A DNA stretch of 44,447 nucleotides from Mycobacterium sp. 852002-40037_SCH5390672 (GCF_001665875.1 NZ_LZTA01000080.1:1-44447), one strand, 5' to 3'; shown: positions 33,683-42,542, numbered from the stretch's first letter. Program-made: numbers and translations. Notes: generated by a model from the letters alone, not told the origin.

Positions 33683-33725
33683 TCCCCCCGCGCAGACCCG
33701 CCCAGCGGGTTCAGCCGGGGGGTTT
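33683..33725 (+). terminator. Rho-independent-type terminator after cspA
   Basis: The outer arm TCCCCCCG is matched by CCGGGGGG followed by TTT; an inner hairpin ACCCG-CCCAG-CGGGT lies between. It begins about 20 bp after the cspA stop, matching a stem with a short U-tract, which is uncommon in mycobacteria and makes this call fairly secure. Confidence 0.75.
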
Positions 33726-33828
33726 CCTATCTCGCTGGCGCAACCAGGTATATGCATCCCGCCCGGCCCGGGCCGCCGCGCCGATTGCTTCGAGACGCGG
33801 ATGGGTCCCCTGGCCTACTGTCGGTGGC

Positions 33829-34428
33829 GTGAGCCAGCTTTCCTTCTTCACAGCGGAGTCGGTGCCGCCTGCGGTTGCCGATCTTTCCGGGGTGCTGGCG
33901 GCGTCCGGGCAGATCGTTACCGTCGGTGCTACCGGTGAGAATCACGTTGCGGGTGCTCGGCTGTCAGTGGTCGTGGATCAGTCCTGGCGAGCCTCGGCGC
34001 TCGCCGAGATGATCCGAGAGGCAGGTCTGGTCGCCGAAATCAGCCGGACGGACGAGGACACCCCGTTGGTGCGCACGGCGGTGGACCCCTCGTTGAGCAC
34101 GCTGGCCACCGAATGGACGCGCGGTGCGGTCAAGACCGTGCCGCCGCGCTGGCTGCCCGGGCCGCGTGAGTTGCGGGCGTGGACGCTGGCGGCCGGAAAC
34201 CCGGAGGGCGAGCATTACCTGTTGGCATTGGACCCCCACGCGCCGGACACGCACTCGCCGCTGGCGTCGGCCTTGATGCGCGTCGGGATTGCCCCCACCC
34301 TGATCGGCACCCGTGGTGGTCGGCCGGCGCTGCGGATCAGCGGACGCCGCAGGCTATCGCGCCTGGTAGAGAATGTGGGAGAGCCGCCCGACGGCCCCGA
34401 GGCGTCCTCGCGGTGGCCGCGAGTTTAG
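33829..34428 (+). CDS. Conserved hypothetical protein (Rv3647c type)
   Basis: 199 residues, GTG start, no signal peptide or membrane helix. It contains acidic N-terminal and basic C-terminal segments (S-G-R-R-R-L-S-R) and is conserved next to cspA and topA in mycobacteria. No family motif recognised. It lies between the cspA terminator and a 214-bp gap before topA. Function unknown. Confidence 0.85.
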   Translation: MSQLSFFTAESVPPAVADLSGVLAASGQIVTVGATGENHVAGARLSVVVDQSWRASALAEMIREAGLVAEISRTDEDTPLVRTAVDPSLSTLATEWTRGAVKTVPPRWLPGPRELRAWTLAAGNPEGEHYLLALDPHAPDTHSPLASALMRVGIAPTLIGTRGGRPALRISGRRRLSRLVENVGEPPDGPEASSRWPRV

Positions 34429-34642
34429 CGGGGAGATTGCGCCCCGAACTGCGCCGGCTTTTCGGCGTTTTCGCGAATGTCAGTTTGCGCAGGCGCGCCC
34501 AAGGGTGCGAAATTGTCAGGTGCCGCAGGGCGAAGGAACGGTCGCGTACCTGAATTTCACCGGAATTTTCGATGCCGACCTGTCATTCTTCCTGCAGGTG
34601 GTCTCGCAGGGGGGACCAATCATGGATGGAGCGTAAGGGCAG

Positions 34643-37465
34643 TTGGCTGACCCGAAACTGAAGGACACCAGCAGCGGCGGGAATGGCAGCCGCCGGCGAC
34701 TCGTGATTGTCGAGTCGCCCACCAAGGCGCGCAAACTGGCCGGCTACCTGGGCTCCAGGTACATCGTCGAATCCTCGCGCGGCCACATCCGCGACCTGCC
34801 CCGGGCCGCCGCCGATGTGCCGGCGAAATACAAGTCGGAGCCCTGGGCCCGCCTCGGGGTCAACGTCGACGCGGACTTCGAACCGCTGTACATCATCAGC
34901 CCCGAGAAGAAGAGCACGGTCACCGAACTCAAGGGCCTGCTCAAAGAAGTGGACGAGCTCTATCTGGCCACGGATGGTGACCGCGAAGGCGAAGCCATCG
35001 CCTGGCATCTGCTGGAAACCCTCAAGCCGAACATTCCGGTCAAGCGGATGGTGTTCCACGAGATCACCGAGCCGGCCATCCTTGAGGCCGCCGAAAACCC
35101 CCGCGACCTGGACATCGACTTGGTCGACGCGCAGGAAACCCGGCGCATCCTGGACCGGCTGTACGGCTACGAGGTCAGCCCCGTGCTGTGGAAGAAGGTC
35201 GCGCCCAAACTGTCGGCGGGCCGGGTCCAATCGGTGGCCACCCGGATCATCGTGCAGCGCGAACGCGACCGCATGGCGTTTCGCAGCGCGTCCTACTGGG
35301 ACATCGTGGCCCAGCTGGACGCGAGCGTGTCCGACCCGCAGGCCTCACCGCCCACCTTCACCGCCCGCTTGACCAGTGTCGACGGCCTGCGCGTGGCGGC
35401 GGGACGCGACTTCGACTCGTTAGGTCAGCTGCGCAAGGCCGACGAGGTAACCGTGCTGAACGAAGCGCAGGCGACCGAGCTGGCCGCGGGCCTGCGTGGG
35501 GCCCAGCTCAGCGTCGCGTCGGTGGAGGAGAAGCCCTACACCCGGCGCCCCTACGCGCCGTTCATGACCTCGACGCTGCAGCAGGAAGCCGGCCGCAAGC
35601 TGCGCTTCTCCTCCGAGCGCACGATGAGCATCGCTCAACGGCTCTACGAAAACGGCTACATCACCTATATGCGTACCGACTCCACCACGCTGTCGGAGTC
35701 GGCCATCAACGCTGCGCGCACGCAGGCCCGCCAACTCTACGGCGCGGAATACGTGTCCCCGTCGCCGCGCCAGTACACCCGCAAGGTGAAGAACGCCCAG
35801 GAGGCCCACGAGGCGATCCGCCCCGCGGGTGAGACCTTCGCGACCCCGGACGCGGTGCGCCGCGAACTCGACGGCGACGAATTCCGCATCTACGAGCTGA
35901 TCTGGCAGCGCACGGTGGCCTCGCAGATGGCCGACGCCCGCGGCACCACCCTGAGCCTGCGGATCAACGGCCAATCACGGGGGGCGCAGACCCCAAGAGA
36001 GGTCGTGTTCTCGGCCAGCGGACGCACCATCACCTTCGCGGGCTTCCTGAAGGCTTACGTGGAAACCGTGGACGAATTGGCCGGCGGCGAGGCCGACGAC
36101 GCCGAGAGCCGGCTCCCGCAGTTGACGCAGGGCCAGCGGCTGGACGCCATCGAACTCACTCCCGACGGCCACGCCACCAACCCCCCGGCGCGCTACACCG
36201 AGGCATCGCTGGTCAAGGCGCTCGAAGAGCTGGGCATCGGCCGCCCGTCGACGTACTCGTCGATCATCAAGACCATCCAGGACCGCGGCTACGTGCACAA
36301 GAAGGGCAGCGCGCTGGTGCCCTCCTGGGTGGCGTTCGCCGTAACCGGTTTGCTGGAACAGCATTTCGGTCGCCTCGTCGACTACGACTTCACCGCCGCG
36401 ATGGAAGACGAGCTCGACGCGATCGCGTCGGGCCAGGAGCGCCGCACCGACTGGCTCAACAACTTCTACTTCGGCGGCGAGCACGGGGTGGCCGACTCGG
36501 TGGCCCGCTCCGGCGGACTGAAGAAACTCGTCGGCGTCAACCTGGAAGGCATCGACGCTCGAGAAGTCAACTCCATCAGGCTCTTTGACGACGAGCAGGG
36601 CCGGGCGGTCTACGTCCGGGTGGGCAAGAACGGGCCTTACCTGGAACGCATGGTGACCGGCGACGACGGTGAGCCCAAGCCGCAGCGGGCCAACCTGAAC
36701 GACTCGCTGACCCCCGACGAGCTGACGCTGGAGGTGGCCGAGCAGCTGTTCGCCACGCCGCAAGAGGGTCGCGTGCTGGGGGTCGACCCGGAAACCGGTC
36801 ACGAGATCGTCGCCAAGGACGGCCGGTACGGGCCATACGTTTCCGAGGTTCTGCCCGAGCCCCCGCCCGACGATGACGGCAGTGCCGCACCCGCGAAGAA
36901 GGGCAAGAAGCCCACCGGCCCCAAGCCTCGCACCGGTTCGCTGCTGCGCACCATGGACTTGCAGACCGTCACGCTCGAGGATGCGCTGCGGCTGCTCTCG
37001 CTGCCGCGGGTGGTCGGTGTCGACCCCGCTACCGGTGAGGAGATCACCGCGCAGAACGGCCGCTACGGTCCATACCTGAAGCGCGGCACCGATTCTCGCT
37101 CGCTGGCGACAGAGGAGCAGATGTTCGACATCACCCTCGAGGACGCGCTGAAGATCTACGCCGAGCCCAAACGTCGCGGCAGGCAGGGCGCCGCCGCGCC
37201 GCCGTTGCGTGAGCTGGGCGCCGACCCCGCGACGGGCAAGCCGATGGTGATCAAGGACGGCCGGTTTGGTCCGTACGTCACCGACGGTGAGACGAATGCC
37301 AGCCTGCGCAAGGGCGACGACGTGGCCTCGATCACCGACGAGCGCGCCGCCGAACTGCTGGCCGATCGCCGGGCCCGCGGGCCGGTGAAGCGCCCCGCCA
37401 AGAAGGCCACCCGCAAGGCCCCGGCCAAGAAGGCGGCGGCGAAAAAGGCCGCCAAGCGGAGCTGA
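34643..37465 (+). CDS. topA: DNA topoisomerase I
   Basis: Type IA topoisomerase that relaxes negative supercoils, essential in mycobacteria. The TTG at 34643 gives the conserved MADPK start. TOPRIM motifs include the early glutamate in V-I-V-E24-S-P-T-K and D111-G-D-R-E-G-E117; the catalytic tyrosine is Y342 in Y-I-T-Y-M-R-T-D-S-T. The C-terminal half has repeated G-R-Y/F-G-P-Y domains in place of zinc fingers, and ends in a Lys/Ala-rich tail (residues about 912-940) that interacts with RNA polymerase in M. tuberculosis. 940 residues against 934 in M. tuberculosis. The 214-bp gap upstream should hold its supercoiling-sensitive promoter. Confidence 0.97.
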   Translation: MADPKLKDTSSGGNGSRRRLVIVESPTKARKLAGYLGSRYIVESSRGHIRDLPRAAADVPAKYKSEPWARLGVNVDADFEPLYIISPEKKSTVTELKGLLKEVDELYLATDGDREGEAIAWHLLETLKPNIPVKRMVFHEITEPAILEAAENPRDLDIDLVDAQETRRILDRLYGYEVSPVLWKKVAPKLSAGRVQSVATRIIVQRERDRMAFRSASYWDIVAQLDASVSDPQASPPTFTARLTSVDGLRVAAGRDFDSLGQLRKADEVTVLNEAQATELAAGLRGAQLSVASVEEKPYTRRPYAPFMTSTLQQEAGRKLRFSSERTMSIAQRLYENGYITYMRTDSTTLSESAINAARTQARQLYGAEYVSPSPRQYTRKVKNAQEAHEAIRPAGETFATPDAVRRELDGDEFRIYELIWQRTVASQMADARGTTLSLRINGQSRGAQTPREVVFSASGRTITFAGFLKAYVETVDELAGGEADDAESRLPQLTQGQRLDAIELTPDGHATNPPARYTEASLVKALEELGIGRPSTYSSIIKTIQDRGYVHKKGSALVPSWVAFAVTGLLEQHFGRLVDYDFTAAMEDELDAIASGQERRTDWLNNFYFGGEHGVADSVARSGGLKKLVGVNLEGIDAREVNSIRLFDDEQGRAVYVRVGKNGPYLERMVTGDDGEPKPQRANLNDSLTPDELTLEVAEQLFATPQEGRVLGVDPETGHEIVAKDGRYGPYVSEVLPEPPPDDDGSAAPAKKGKKPTGPKPRTGSLLRTMDLQTVTLEDALRLLSLPRVVGVDPATGEEITAQNGRYGPYLKRGTDSRSLATEEQMFDITLEDALKIYAEPKRRGRQGAAAPPLRELGADPATGKPMVIKDGRFGPYVTDGETNASLRKGDDVASITDERAAELLADRRARGPVKRPAKKATRKAPAKKAAAKKAAKRS

Positions 37466-37479
37466 CCCGGCTCAGGTTC

Positions 37480-39108
37480 TCAGTAGCCCGGGCCGATGGT
37501 CTCGCCGGACATCTCCTCGGTGCGCGCCCGAGTGGGAGCGGAGTCGGTTGTTCCCGCCAGGTGTACCGGGCGCGCCAGCTGGGTGGGTGCCCGGCGGCCG
37601 CGCAGCTCGACCACCTCGCCGACATCCCAGCACAGTGCCTCGGCGTCCAGCGCCCCGCTGACCGCGATCGCCGACGCGAGTACGTGGCCGGGTTCCAGTT
37701 TGGCCAGCTCGGTCAGCCGGGCGGCCTCGTTGACCGGGTCGCCGATCACCGTGTACTCGAACCGCGCCTGCGCGCCGATGTGGCCGGCGATGGCCCGCCC
37801 CGACGACACCCCGATGCCGAACTCCGCCGAACCGATCACCGGCAGAAGTGCGTCGTGCAATTCCCGGGCCGCGGCCAGTGCTCCGCCGGGCGAGTCGGGG
37901 TGTTCGATCGGCGCGCCGAAGATGGCCAGCGCGGCGTCGCCCTGGAATTTGTTGACGAAACCGCCATGCTTGCCAACGGTATCCACCACCACCCGGAAGA
38001 ACTCGTTGAGCAGGTGGACGACCTCGGCGGGCGGCCGGGTCGAGGCCAGCTGCGTGGAGCCGACCAGGTCGACGAACAGCACCGCGACGTCGCGCTCCTG
38101 GCCGCCCAGTTCGGTGCCACGCTCCAGCGCCCGGCGGGCCACGTCTTCACCGACGTAGCGGCCGAACAGGTCACGAAGCCGCTGCCGCTCGGACAGGTCG
38201 CGCACCATGTCGTTGAAGCCCGCCTGCAGCAGGCCGAGCTCGCTGGCGTCGTAGATCTGCATGTGCGCGTTGTAGTTTCCGCGCTGCACCTCCGAGAGCG
38301 CCCAGCGCAGCTGGCGCAGCGGATCGGCGATCGACATCGCCACCAGCAGCGTGCTGACCAGGCCGATGCCCAGCGCCGCCACCGCCAGCAACAGGATGGG
38401 GGTGAACAACTTCTCCGGCGTGGCATGCAGCAGCGAGGTCTTGTCGGCCACCACCGCCAGCACGATCGCCAGCACCGGCACGGCAGTGGACAGCATCCAG
38501 GTCAGGATCTGCCGCAGGATGACGCCGGGCGCCTTGACGTTCTCCGGCACCCCGCTGCGCAGGGCCGCCACCGCCACGGGCCGCAGCACCCGCTCGGACT
38601 GCAGGTAGCCGATGATCGAGGTGGCCGCGGCGCCGAGCCCGGTGGACACCGCCACCACGGGCGCGGCGAATCGGGCCACCGACCAGCTGGCGATGATGAA
38701 CACCACGCTGCCGATGCACCAGGCCACGATGCTGATCAGGGTGCGATAGAACGGCATTCGCAGCGCGCGGCTGCGGGCCAGTTCGGTGGCGGCGGGGTCT
38801 GCCTCGGCGAGCATGTTGTCGCGGCGCTGCCACCGGAACACGGGCATCAGCAGCCGCAGTGTCACGGCCAGACCGGTGAGGAACACGACGACCAGTGCGG
38901 TGGCGAAAATCGTCACATTCAGCACCGGCAGGTCTTGCAGCTGGATGCGGTCCTCGGGCGGTAGGGCGTAGCGCAGGAAGCCGAGCACGAACAGGGCACC
39001 GATGATGTCGGCCTGCAGCATGCTGAGCGAGAACAGCGGCCACGGCGTGCGCATCACCCAGCGGACGAATCCGCTGATCCGCCCCGGTAGTGCCGCCGCC
39101 GTTGTCAC
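37480..39108 (-). CDS. Membrane class III adenylyl cyclase with HAMP domain (Rv3645 type)
   Basis: 542 residues from GTG 39108. Six predicted membrane helices fill residues about 27-260, followed by a HAMP linker (about 255-310) and a class III cyclase domain. Metal-binding D347 (F-V-D-L-V-G-S-T) and D391 (K-F-Q-G-D) are present, with K387 giving ATP preference, and I-G-D-P-V-N-E-A-A-R-L late. In M. tuberculosis Rv3645 is a major cAMP source affecting fatty acid metabolism and drug tolerance. It converges on topA with a 14-bp gap. The frame is open to 39768, but that segment overlaps the divergent holB and is not homologous. Confidence 0.95.
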   Translation of the reverse strand: MTTAAALPGRISGFVRWVMRTPWPLFSLSMLQADIIGALFVLGFLRYALPPEDRIQLQDLPVLNVTIFATALVVVFLTGLAVTLRLLMPVFRWQRRDNMLAEADPAATELARSRALRMPFYRTLISIVAWCIGSVVFIIASWSVARFAAPVVAVSTGLGAAATSIIGYLQSERVLRPVAVAALRSGVPENVKAPGVILRQILTWMLSTAVPVLAIVLAVVADKTSLLHATPEKLFTPILLLAVAALGIGLVSTLLVAMSIADPLRQLRWALSEVQRGNYNAHMQIYDASELGLLQAGFNDMVRDLSERQRLRDLFGRYVGEDVARRALERGTELGGQERDVAVLFVDLVGSTQLASTRPPAEVVHLLNEFFRVVVDTVGKHGGFVNKFQGDAALAIFGAPIEHPDSPGGALAAARELHDALLPVIGSAEFGIGVSSGRAIAGHIGAQARFEYTVIGDPVNEAARLTELAKLEPGHVLASAIAVSGALDAEALCWDVGEVVELRGRRAPTQLARPVHLAGTTDSAPTRARTEEMSGETIGPGY

Positions 39109-39262
39109 CAACCCACCGTATCGGTCGGCGGTGACCTCCCGGAAACTTAATAACGATCTCCCCAGGTCTTTCGGGGCGCCTCGACGACGCCGAAGATAAC
39201 GGAACGGTCGCGGTACGGTGGCCGTTCGGTATCTGTCGGCACCGCCACTACTGTTACCGGTG

Positions 39263-40480
39263 ATGTCCGGGGTGTTTACGCGGCTGGTAGGCCAGGACGC
39301 GGTGACGGCCGAGCTGCTGGCCGCCGCCAATGCCGCTCGTGGTGACTCCGGCCACAGCGGGGCGGGCGCCGGGACTATGACACACGCGTGGCTGATCACC
39401 GGTCCGCCGGGTTCGGGCCGCTCGGTCGCGGCGCTGTGCTTCGCTGCCGCACTGCAGTGCACGTCCGACGGGGATCCCGGTTGCGGACGCTGCCACGCGT
39501 GCACGACGACCATGGCAGGAACCCATGCCGATGTGCGGAGGGTGATTCCCGAGGGCCTGTCCATCGGCGTCGACGAGATGCGCGCGATCGTGCAGATCGC
39601 GTCGCGGCGCCCGGCCACCGGGCGCCGGCAGATCGTGGTGATCGAAGATGCCGATCGGTTGACCGAGGGGGCCGCCAATGCCCTGCTGAAGGTGGTCGAG
39701 GAACCGCCGCCGTCGACGGTGTTCCTGCTGTGCGCGCCGTCCGTCGATCCCGAGGACATCGCCATCACGTTGCGTTCCCGGTGCCGGCATGTGGCGCTGG
39801 TGACGCCGTCGACCGAGGCGATCGCGCACGTGCTGGTCGACCGCGACGGCCTGACCCCTGACGCGGCGAGCTGGGCGGCGTCGGTCAGCGGTGGTCATGT
39901 GGGCCGGGCGCGACGGCTGGCCACCGACCCCGAGGCCCGGGCGCGCCGCGAGCGGTCGCTGACGCTGGTGCGCGACGCCGCGACCCCGTCTCGGGCCTAC
40001 GCCGCCGCCGAAGAGCTGGTGGCCGCGGCCGAAGCCGAAGCCCTCGTGCTGACGGCGGACCGCGCCGAGGCCGAGACCGAAGAGCTGCGTACGGCCCTGG
40101 GCGCCGGCGGCACCGGCAAGGGCACCGCGGGCGCGATGCGCGGCGCGGCCGGGGCGATGAAGGACCTTGAGCGACGGCAGAAGTCGCGTCAGACCCGGGC
40201 CTCGCGTGATGCCCTGGACCGGGCGCTGATCGACCTGGCAACTTATTTCCGGGATGCGCTGATGGCCTCCGCACTGGAAAGGGGAGCCGGAACGGTGCGG
40301 GCCAACCATCCGGATATGGCCGAGCGGGTCGCGGCGCTGGCCGCCCATGCCCCACCGGCACGGCTGCTGCGCTGCATCGAAGCGGTGCTCGCGTGCCGCG
40401 AGGCGCTGGCGATCAACGTCAAGCCCAAATTCGCCGTCGACGCCATGGTCGCCACCATCGGCCAGGAACTGCGCGAGTAA
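39263..40480 (+). CDS. holB: DNA polymerase III clamp-loader delta-prime subunit
   Basis: AAA+ clamp loader subunit, 405 residues. The P-loop G-P-P-G-S-G-R-S (47-54) has arginine in place of the lysine, as expected for an ATP-inactive delta-prime. A zinc-binding loop (C74, C77, C80 and nearby C66) follows, then E-D-A-D-R-L-T-E and the sensor R-S-R-C of the arginine-finger loop. ATG 39263 is preceded by an in-frame GTG at 39260; either is possible. It diverges from the adenylyl cyclase with 154 bp between. The tRNA-Thr gene follows after 59 bp. Confidence 0.94.
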   Translation: MSGVFTRLVGQDAVTAELLAAANAARGDSGHSGAGAGTMTHAWLITGPPGSGRSVAALCFAAALQCTSDGDPGCGRCHACTTTMAGTHADVRRVIPEGLSIGVDEMRAIVQIASRRPATGRRQIVVIEDADRLTEGAANALLKVVEEPPPSTVFLLCAPSVDPEDIAITLRSRCRHVALVTPSTEAIAHVLVDRDGLTPDAASWAASVSGGHVGRARRLATDPEARARRERSLTLVRDAATPSRAYAAAEELVAAAEAEALVLTADRAEAETEELRTALGAGGTGKGTAGAMRGAAGAMKDLERRQKSRQTRASRDALDRALIDLATYFRDALMASALERGAGTVRANHPDMAERVAALAAHAPPARLLRCIEAVLACREALAINVKPKFAVDAMVATIGQELRE

Positions 40481-40486
40481 TCCAAC

Positions 40487-40516
40487 TTGGGCGGGGCTGC
40501 CCGCCTGCCGTAGACT
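40487..40516 (+). promoter_or_regulatory. Predicted tRNA-Thr promoter
   Basis: -35 TTGGGC (40487-40492), 18-nt spacer, -10 TAGACT (40511-40516), predicting a start near 40523, about 17 nt before the mature tRNA. Confidence 0.5.
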
Positions 40517-40539
40517 CGTGCCGCCCGGCGTGCGGGTAT

Positions 40540-40612
40540 GCCGCCTTAGCTCAGTCGGTAGAGCGATTCACTCGTAATGAATAGGTCGGGGGTTCGATTC
40601 CCCCAGGCGGCT
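40540..40612 (+). tRNA. tRNA-Thr, anticodon CGU
   Basis: The acceptor arm GCCGCCT (40540-40546) pairs with AGGCGGC (40605-40611), with discriminator T. The anticodon stem ATTCA/TGAAT encloses loop CTCGTAA with anticodon CGT, reading ACG. The T-arm GGGGG-TTCGATT-CCCCC is canonical. CCA is encoded at 40613-40615. The integrated element starts right after it, so its 3' half is the likely attachment site. Confidence 0.98.
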
Positions 40613-40615
40613 CCA
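40571..40615. other. Probable attL core in the tRNA-Thr 3' half
   Basis: Tyrosine integrases of actinobacterial elements typically recombine between the anticodon loop and 3' end of a tRNA, and the element supplies an identical 3' end that restores the gene. The first element gene ends 77 bp beyond this point. The matching attR copy would lie outside the window, so the core boundaries cannot be read here. Confidence 0.55.
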
Positions 40616-40673
40616 AGTACCAGCGGAAACGCGCTTAAACCGCGGCGCAGGCGTCATCAGATTCCGGTCCACT

Positions 40674-40694
40674 TGATACTTTCCTGATACTTTC
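40674..40694. repeat. Two direct repeats TGATACTTTC, 11 bp apart (candidate integrase arm sites)
   Basis: Identical decamers at 40674-40683 and 40685-40694, one helical turn apart, lie between attL and the integrase stop; the second overlaps the integrase stop codon. Position and phasing fit arm-type integrase binding sites, by analogy with L5 and lambda family att sites. Confidence 0.5.
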
Positions 40695-41871
40695 ATCCGA
40701 CACATTCCCCCGCCGCGAAGTTGTCCAGCGTCTTCCGCACATCGGGCCCGCGGGTCTGGCGTTGCAAGTAGTGCGCTTCGGTGGTCGCCAGTTGAGCATG
40801 GCTGAGCTGTTGCTGTGCCAGAGCCGGGCCGTGATCGTCGCGCACCACCGAGGCCACTGTGCTCCTACAAACCTTCGGAACCACCCAGCGCAGCTCCTCG
40901 GGGAGCGCCGCGCGCAACGAGCGCCGCATGTTGGCCAACGACATCCAGCCGCCATTGCGATTGGCGAATACCGGGCCTTCAGGTCCAGTCTCGCTGAGCA
41001 GCGTGGTGAGCGCCTCGATGCCGAACTTTGGGAGCACAACGGTGTGGGTCGGGGCGTCGGCCTTGCGTGCTTCCTGGCGGTGCAGCGGCTTACCGGCGAC
41101 CCTCTGGTGGTCGATCAAGGTGCCCGAGATGGTGACCGTTGGCGGATCCGCCAGGAGATCAACATCGGACCATCTCAGCGCGAGGACCTCGTTCGGCCGC
41201 GCGCCAGTTGCCTGCAGCACCTCGATGAAGGGGGCCAGCAGGCGGCCCGGCTGCGGTCCGCCGTAATTTAGACGCTCTACGTACGCTTTGATGGCCGCGC
41301 GCACCTGATCGAACTCGGACGGCGTCATCGCCCGTGCTGGCGGTCGGCGCTTTTTCGGGGTCTTCGTCTCGCGGATCGGATTCACCGCGAGTACATCGAA
41401 CCGGACGGCGAGCCCGAACATTCCGCGCAGGATGATGCGGATGTACTTGGCCTGCGCGGGCGTGCCGGCAGCGACGGCCTGGATGTGGGCGTTGGCGCGC
41501 GACGTTGGTAGTTCGGTTATACGTAGTGCACCGACGTAGGGTGCGCCGTGCTTAGCCCACGCCTGTCGGTACTGGCCGACAGTCTGGGGCTTGAGACCGT
41601 CCTCGATCACTTTCGCGCTGAGCCAGATCTCGAACAGCTCTGCCAACGTCGTCTTGTCCGTCACCAGCTGACCCGACAGCGGTGCGCGTCGATTCGCCAA
41701 GTGCCGCTGAAGAATCAGCCGGGCGGCCTCGGTCGACTTCTCGCTAGACCGCTCAACACGCCGACGCTTGCCGTCGGCATCGCGCACGTAGGTCGCCGCG
41801 AAATGCCTACCAGCGCTAGACCATTCGGTGATTCGTCCATGCTCGCCGGGCTCAAGGCGCTGCCTAGGCAT
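40693..41871 (-). CDS. Tyrosine recombinase/integrase of the integrated element
   Basis: 392 residues: an N-terminal arm-binding region, a core-binding SAM-like domain (about 72-165) and a catalytic domain. Catalytic residues are R225 (A-T-G-A-R-P-N-E-V), the box II region K333-x2-R336, H358 (L-S-H-A-Q-L-A-T-T) and the nucleophile Y368. The usual H-x-x-R is K-x-x-R here. It points towards the tRNA-Thr gene, as expected for the attL-proximal integrase. Its start overlaps the repressor stop by 8 bp, so the two are cotranscribed. It resembles phiRv2-type mycobacterial integrases in overall layout. Confidence 0.93.
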   Translation of the reverse strand: MPRQRLEPGEHGRITEWSSAGRHFAATYVRDADGKRRRVERSSEKSTEAARLILQRHLANRRAPLSGQLVTDKTTLAELFEIWLSAKVIEDGLKPQTVGQYRQAWAKHGAPYVGALRITELPTSRANAHIQAVAAGTPAQAKYIRIILRGMFGLAVRFDVLAVNPIRETKTPKKRRPPARAMTPSEFDQVRAAIKAYVERLNYGGPQPGRLLAPFIEVLQATGARPNEVLALRWSDVDLLADPPTVTISGTLIDHQRVAGKPLHRQEARKADAPTHTVVLPKFGIEALTTLLSETGPEGPVFANRNGGWMSLANMRRSLRAALPEELRWVVPKVCRSTVASVVRDDHGPALAQQQLSHAQLATTEAHYLQRQTRGPDVRKTLDNFAAGECVG

Positions 41872-42427
41872 CTTTGATCACGCCGCCGTAGTCGCGGATC
41901 AGTGCACGGAGCCGGTCGATCTTGTCACGAGTGCTCGCTTCATAACTTTTCAGAGCAGCTTTGGACGCCTCGTCGCGTTCAGCGGCGGCAATCAGCTGTG
42001 TGGTAGGGAGGGTCGCAATCAGGTCTGCACGGCTGCGGGCAGCGGCCAGCAACTCGGCGCCTTTGGATGGTCGAGCGCCAGGATTGGTGAACGCCGGAGC
42101 TTCGCCGGTCGCCCATCGGTACGCATCCCAGCTGCTGCCAGGGCGATCGGGGATCAGCTCAACGTCACCGTCAGGCAATTCGGGGTAGAGCAACACCAGT
42201 GGCGGAACCTCAAGCGCTGCAGCAAGAATCAACAGCTCGCCGACGTCGAACCGATTTCTGCCTTTTTCGATCTTGGTGATGGTTGTCCGGTGGATCGGAA
42301 CACCGAGCTGCTTGCAGCGTTCAGCGAGTTGTTGTGCTGTCAGTCCAGCATCCCGACGATACTTCAGAACGGCCTTGCCGATCCGCTCCGCAGTGGCCCG
42401 GTGCCAATCTTCGCCAATGTTCTGCAC
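41864..42427 (-). CDS. XRE-family transcriptional repressor of the element
   Basis: 187 residues with an N-terminal helix-turn-helix (about residues 12-75): L-T-A-Q-Q-L-A-E-R-C as first helices, then T-T-I-T-K-I-E-K-G-R-N-R-F-D-V-G-E-L-L as recognition and packing helices. The C-terminal half is helical and charged with no S24 peptidase motif, so induction by RecA-type self-cleavage is not expected. GTG start at 42427; a TAGTAT hexamer ends 6 nt before it, implying a leaderless mRNA. It is divergent from the excisionase-like gene and is the natural candidate to bind the inverted repeat between them. Confidence 0.88.
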   Translation of the reverse strand: MQNIGEDWHRATAERIGKAVLKYRRDAGLTAQQLAERCKQLGVPIHRTTITKIEKGRNRFDVGELLILAAALEVPPLVLLYPELPDGDVELIPDRPGSSWDAYRWATGEAPAFTNPGARPSKGAELLAAARSRADLIATLPTTQLIAAAERDEASKAALKSYEASTRDKIDRLRALIRDYGGVIKDA

Positions 42428-42433
42428 ACCGAC

Positions 42434-42461
42434 ATACTAGCCCACACCTTGACGGCCGCAA
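42434..42461 (-). promoter_or_regulatory. Predicted repressor/integrase promoter (leaderless)
   Basis: On the minus strand: -35 TTGCGG (42461-42456), 16-nt spacer, -10 TAGTAT (42439-42434). The start would fall on the G of the GTG at 42427. It overlaps the rightward promoter on the other strand. Confidence 0.5.
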
Positions 42462-42477
42462 GCACATAATCTACTGT
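42449..42477 (+). promoter_or_regulatory. Predicted rightward (early) promoter of the element
   Basis: -35 TTGACG (42449-42454), 17-nt spacer, -10 TACTGT (42472-42477). The start near 42484 falls inside the inverted repeat at 42479-42498, so bound repressor would block it. Confidence 0.55.
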
Positions 42478-42478
42478 T

Positions 42479-42498
42479 CTCATCAGCGACGTGATGAG
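42479..42498. promoter_or_regulatory. Operator-like inverted repeat
   Basis: A perfect 7-bp inverted repeat CTCATCA / TGATGAG separated by 6 nt, flanked by outer half sites TCTAC (42470-42474) and GTAGA (42500-42504). It covers the predicted start of the rightward promoter, matching the layout of phage-like switches. Confidence 0.6.
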
Positions 42499-42542
42499 GG
42501 TAGAAATGTCGTAGTTGGGCACATACAGGCAGGAGCGAGAAC

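Noticed and set aside
37561..38964. 467-codon open frame antisense to the adenylyl cyclase
   Set aside because: Shadow frame: Arg/His/Gln-rich, no domain, and the other strand carries the cyclase.
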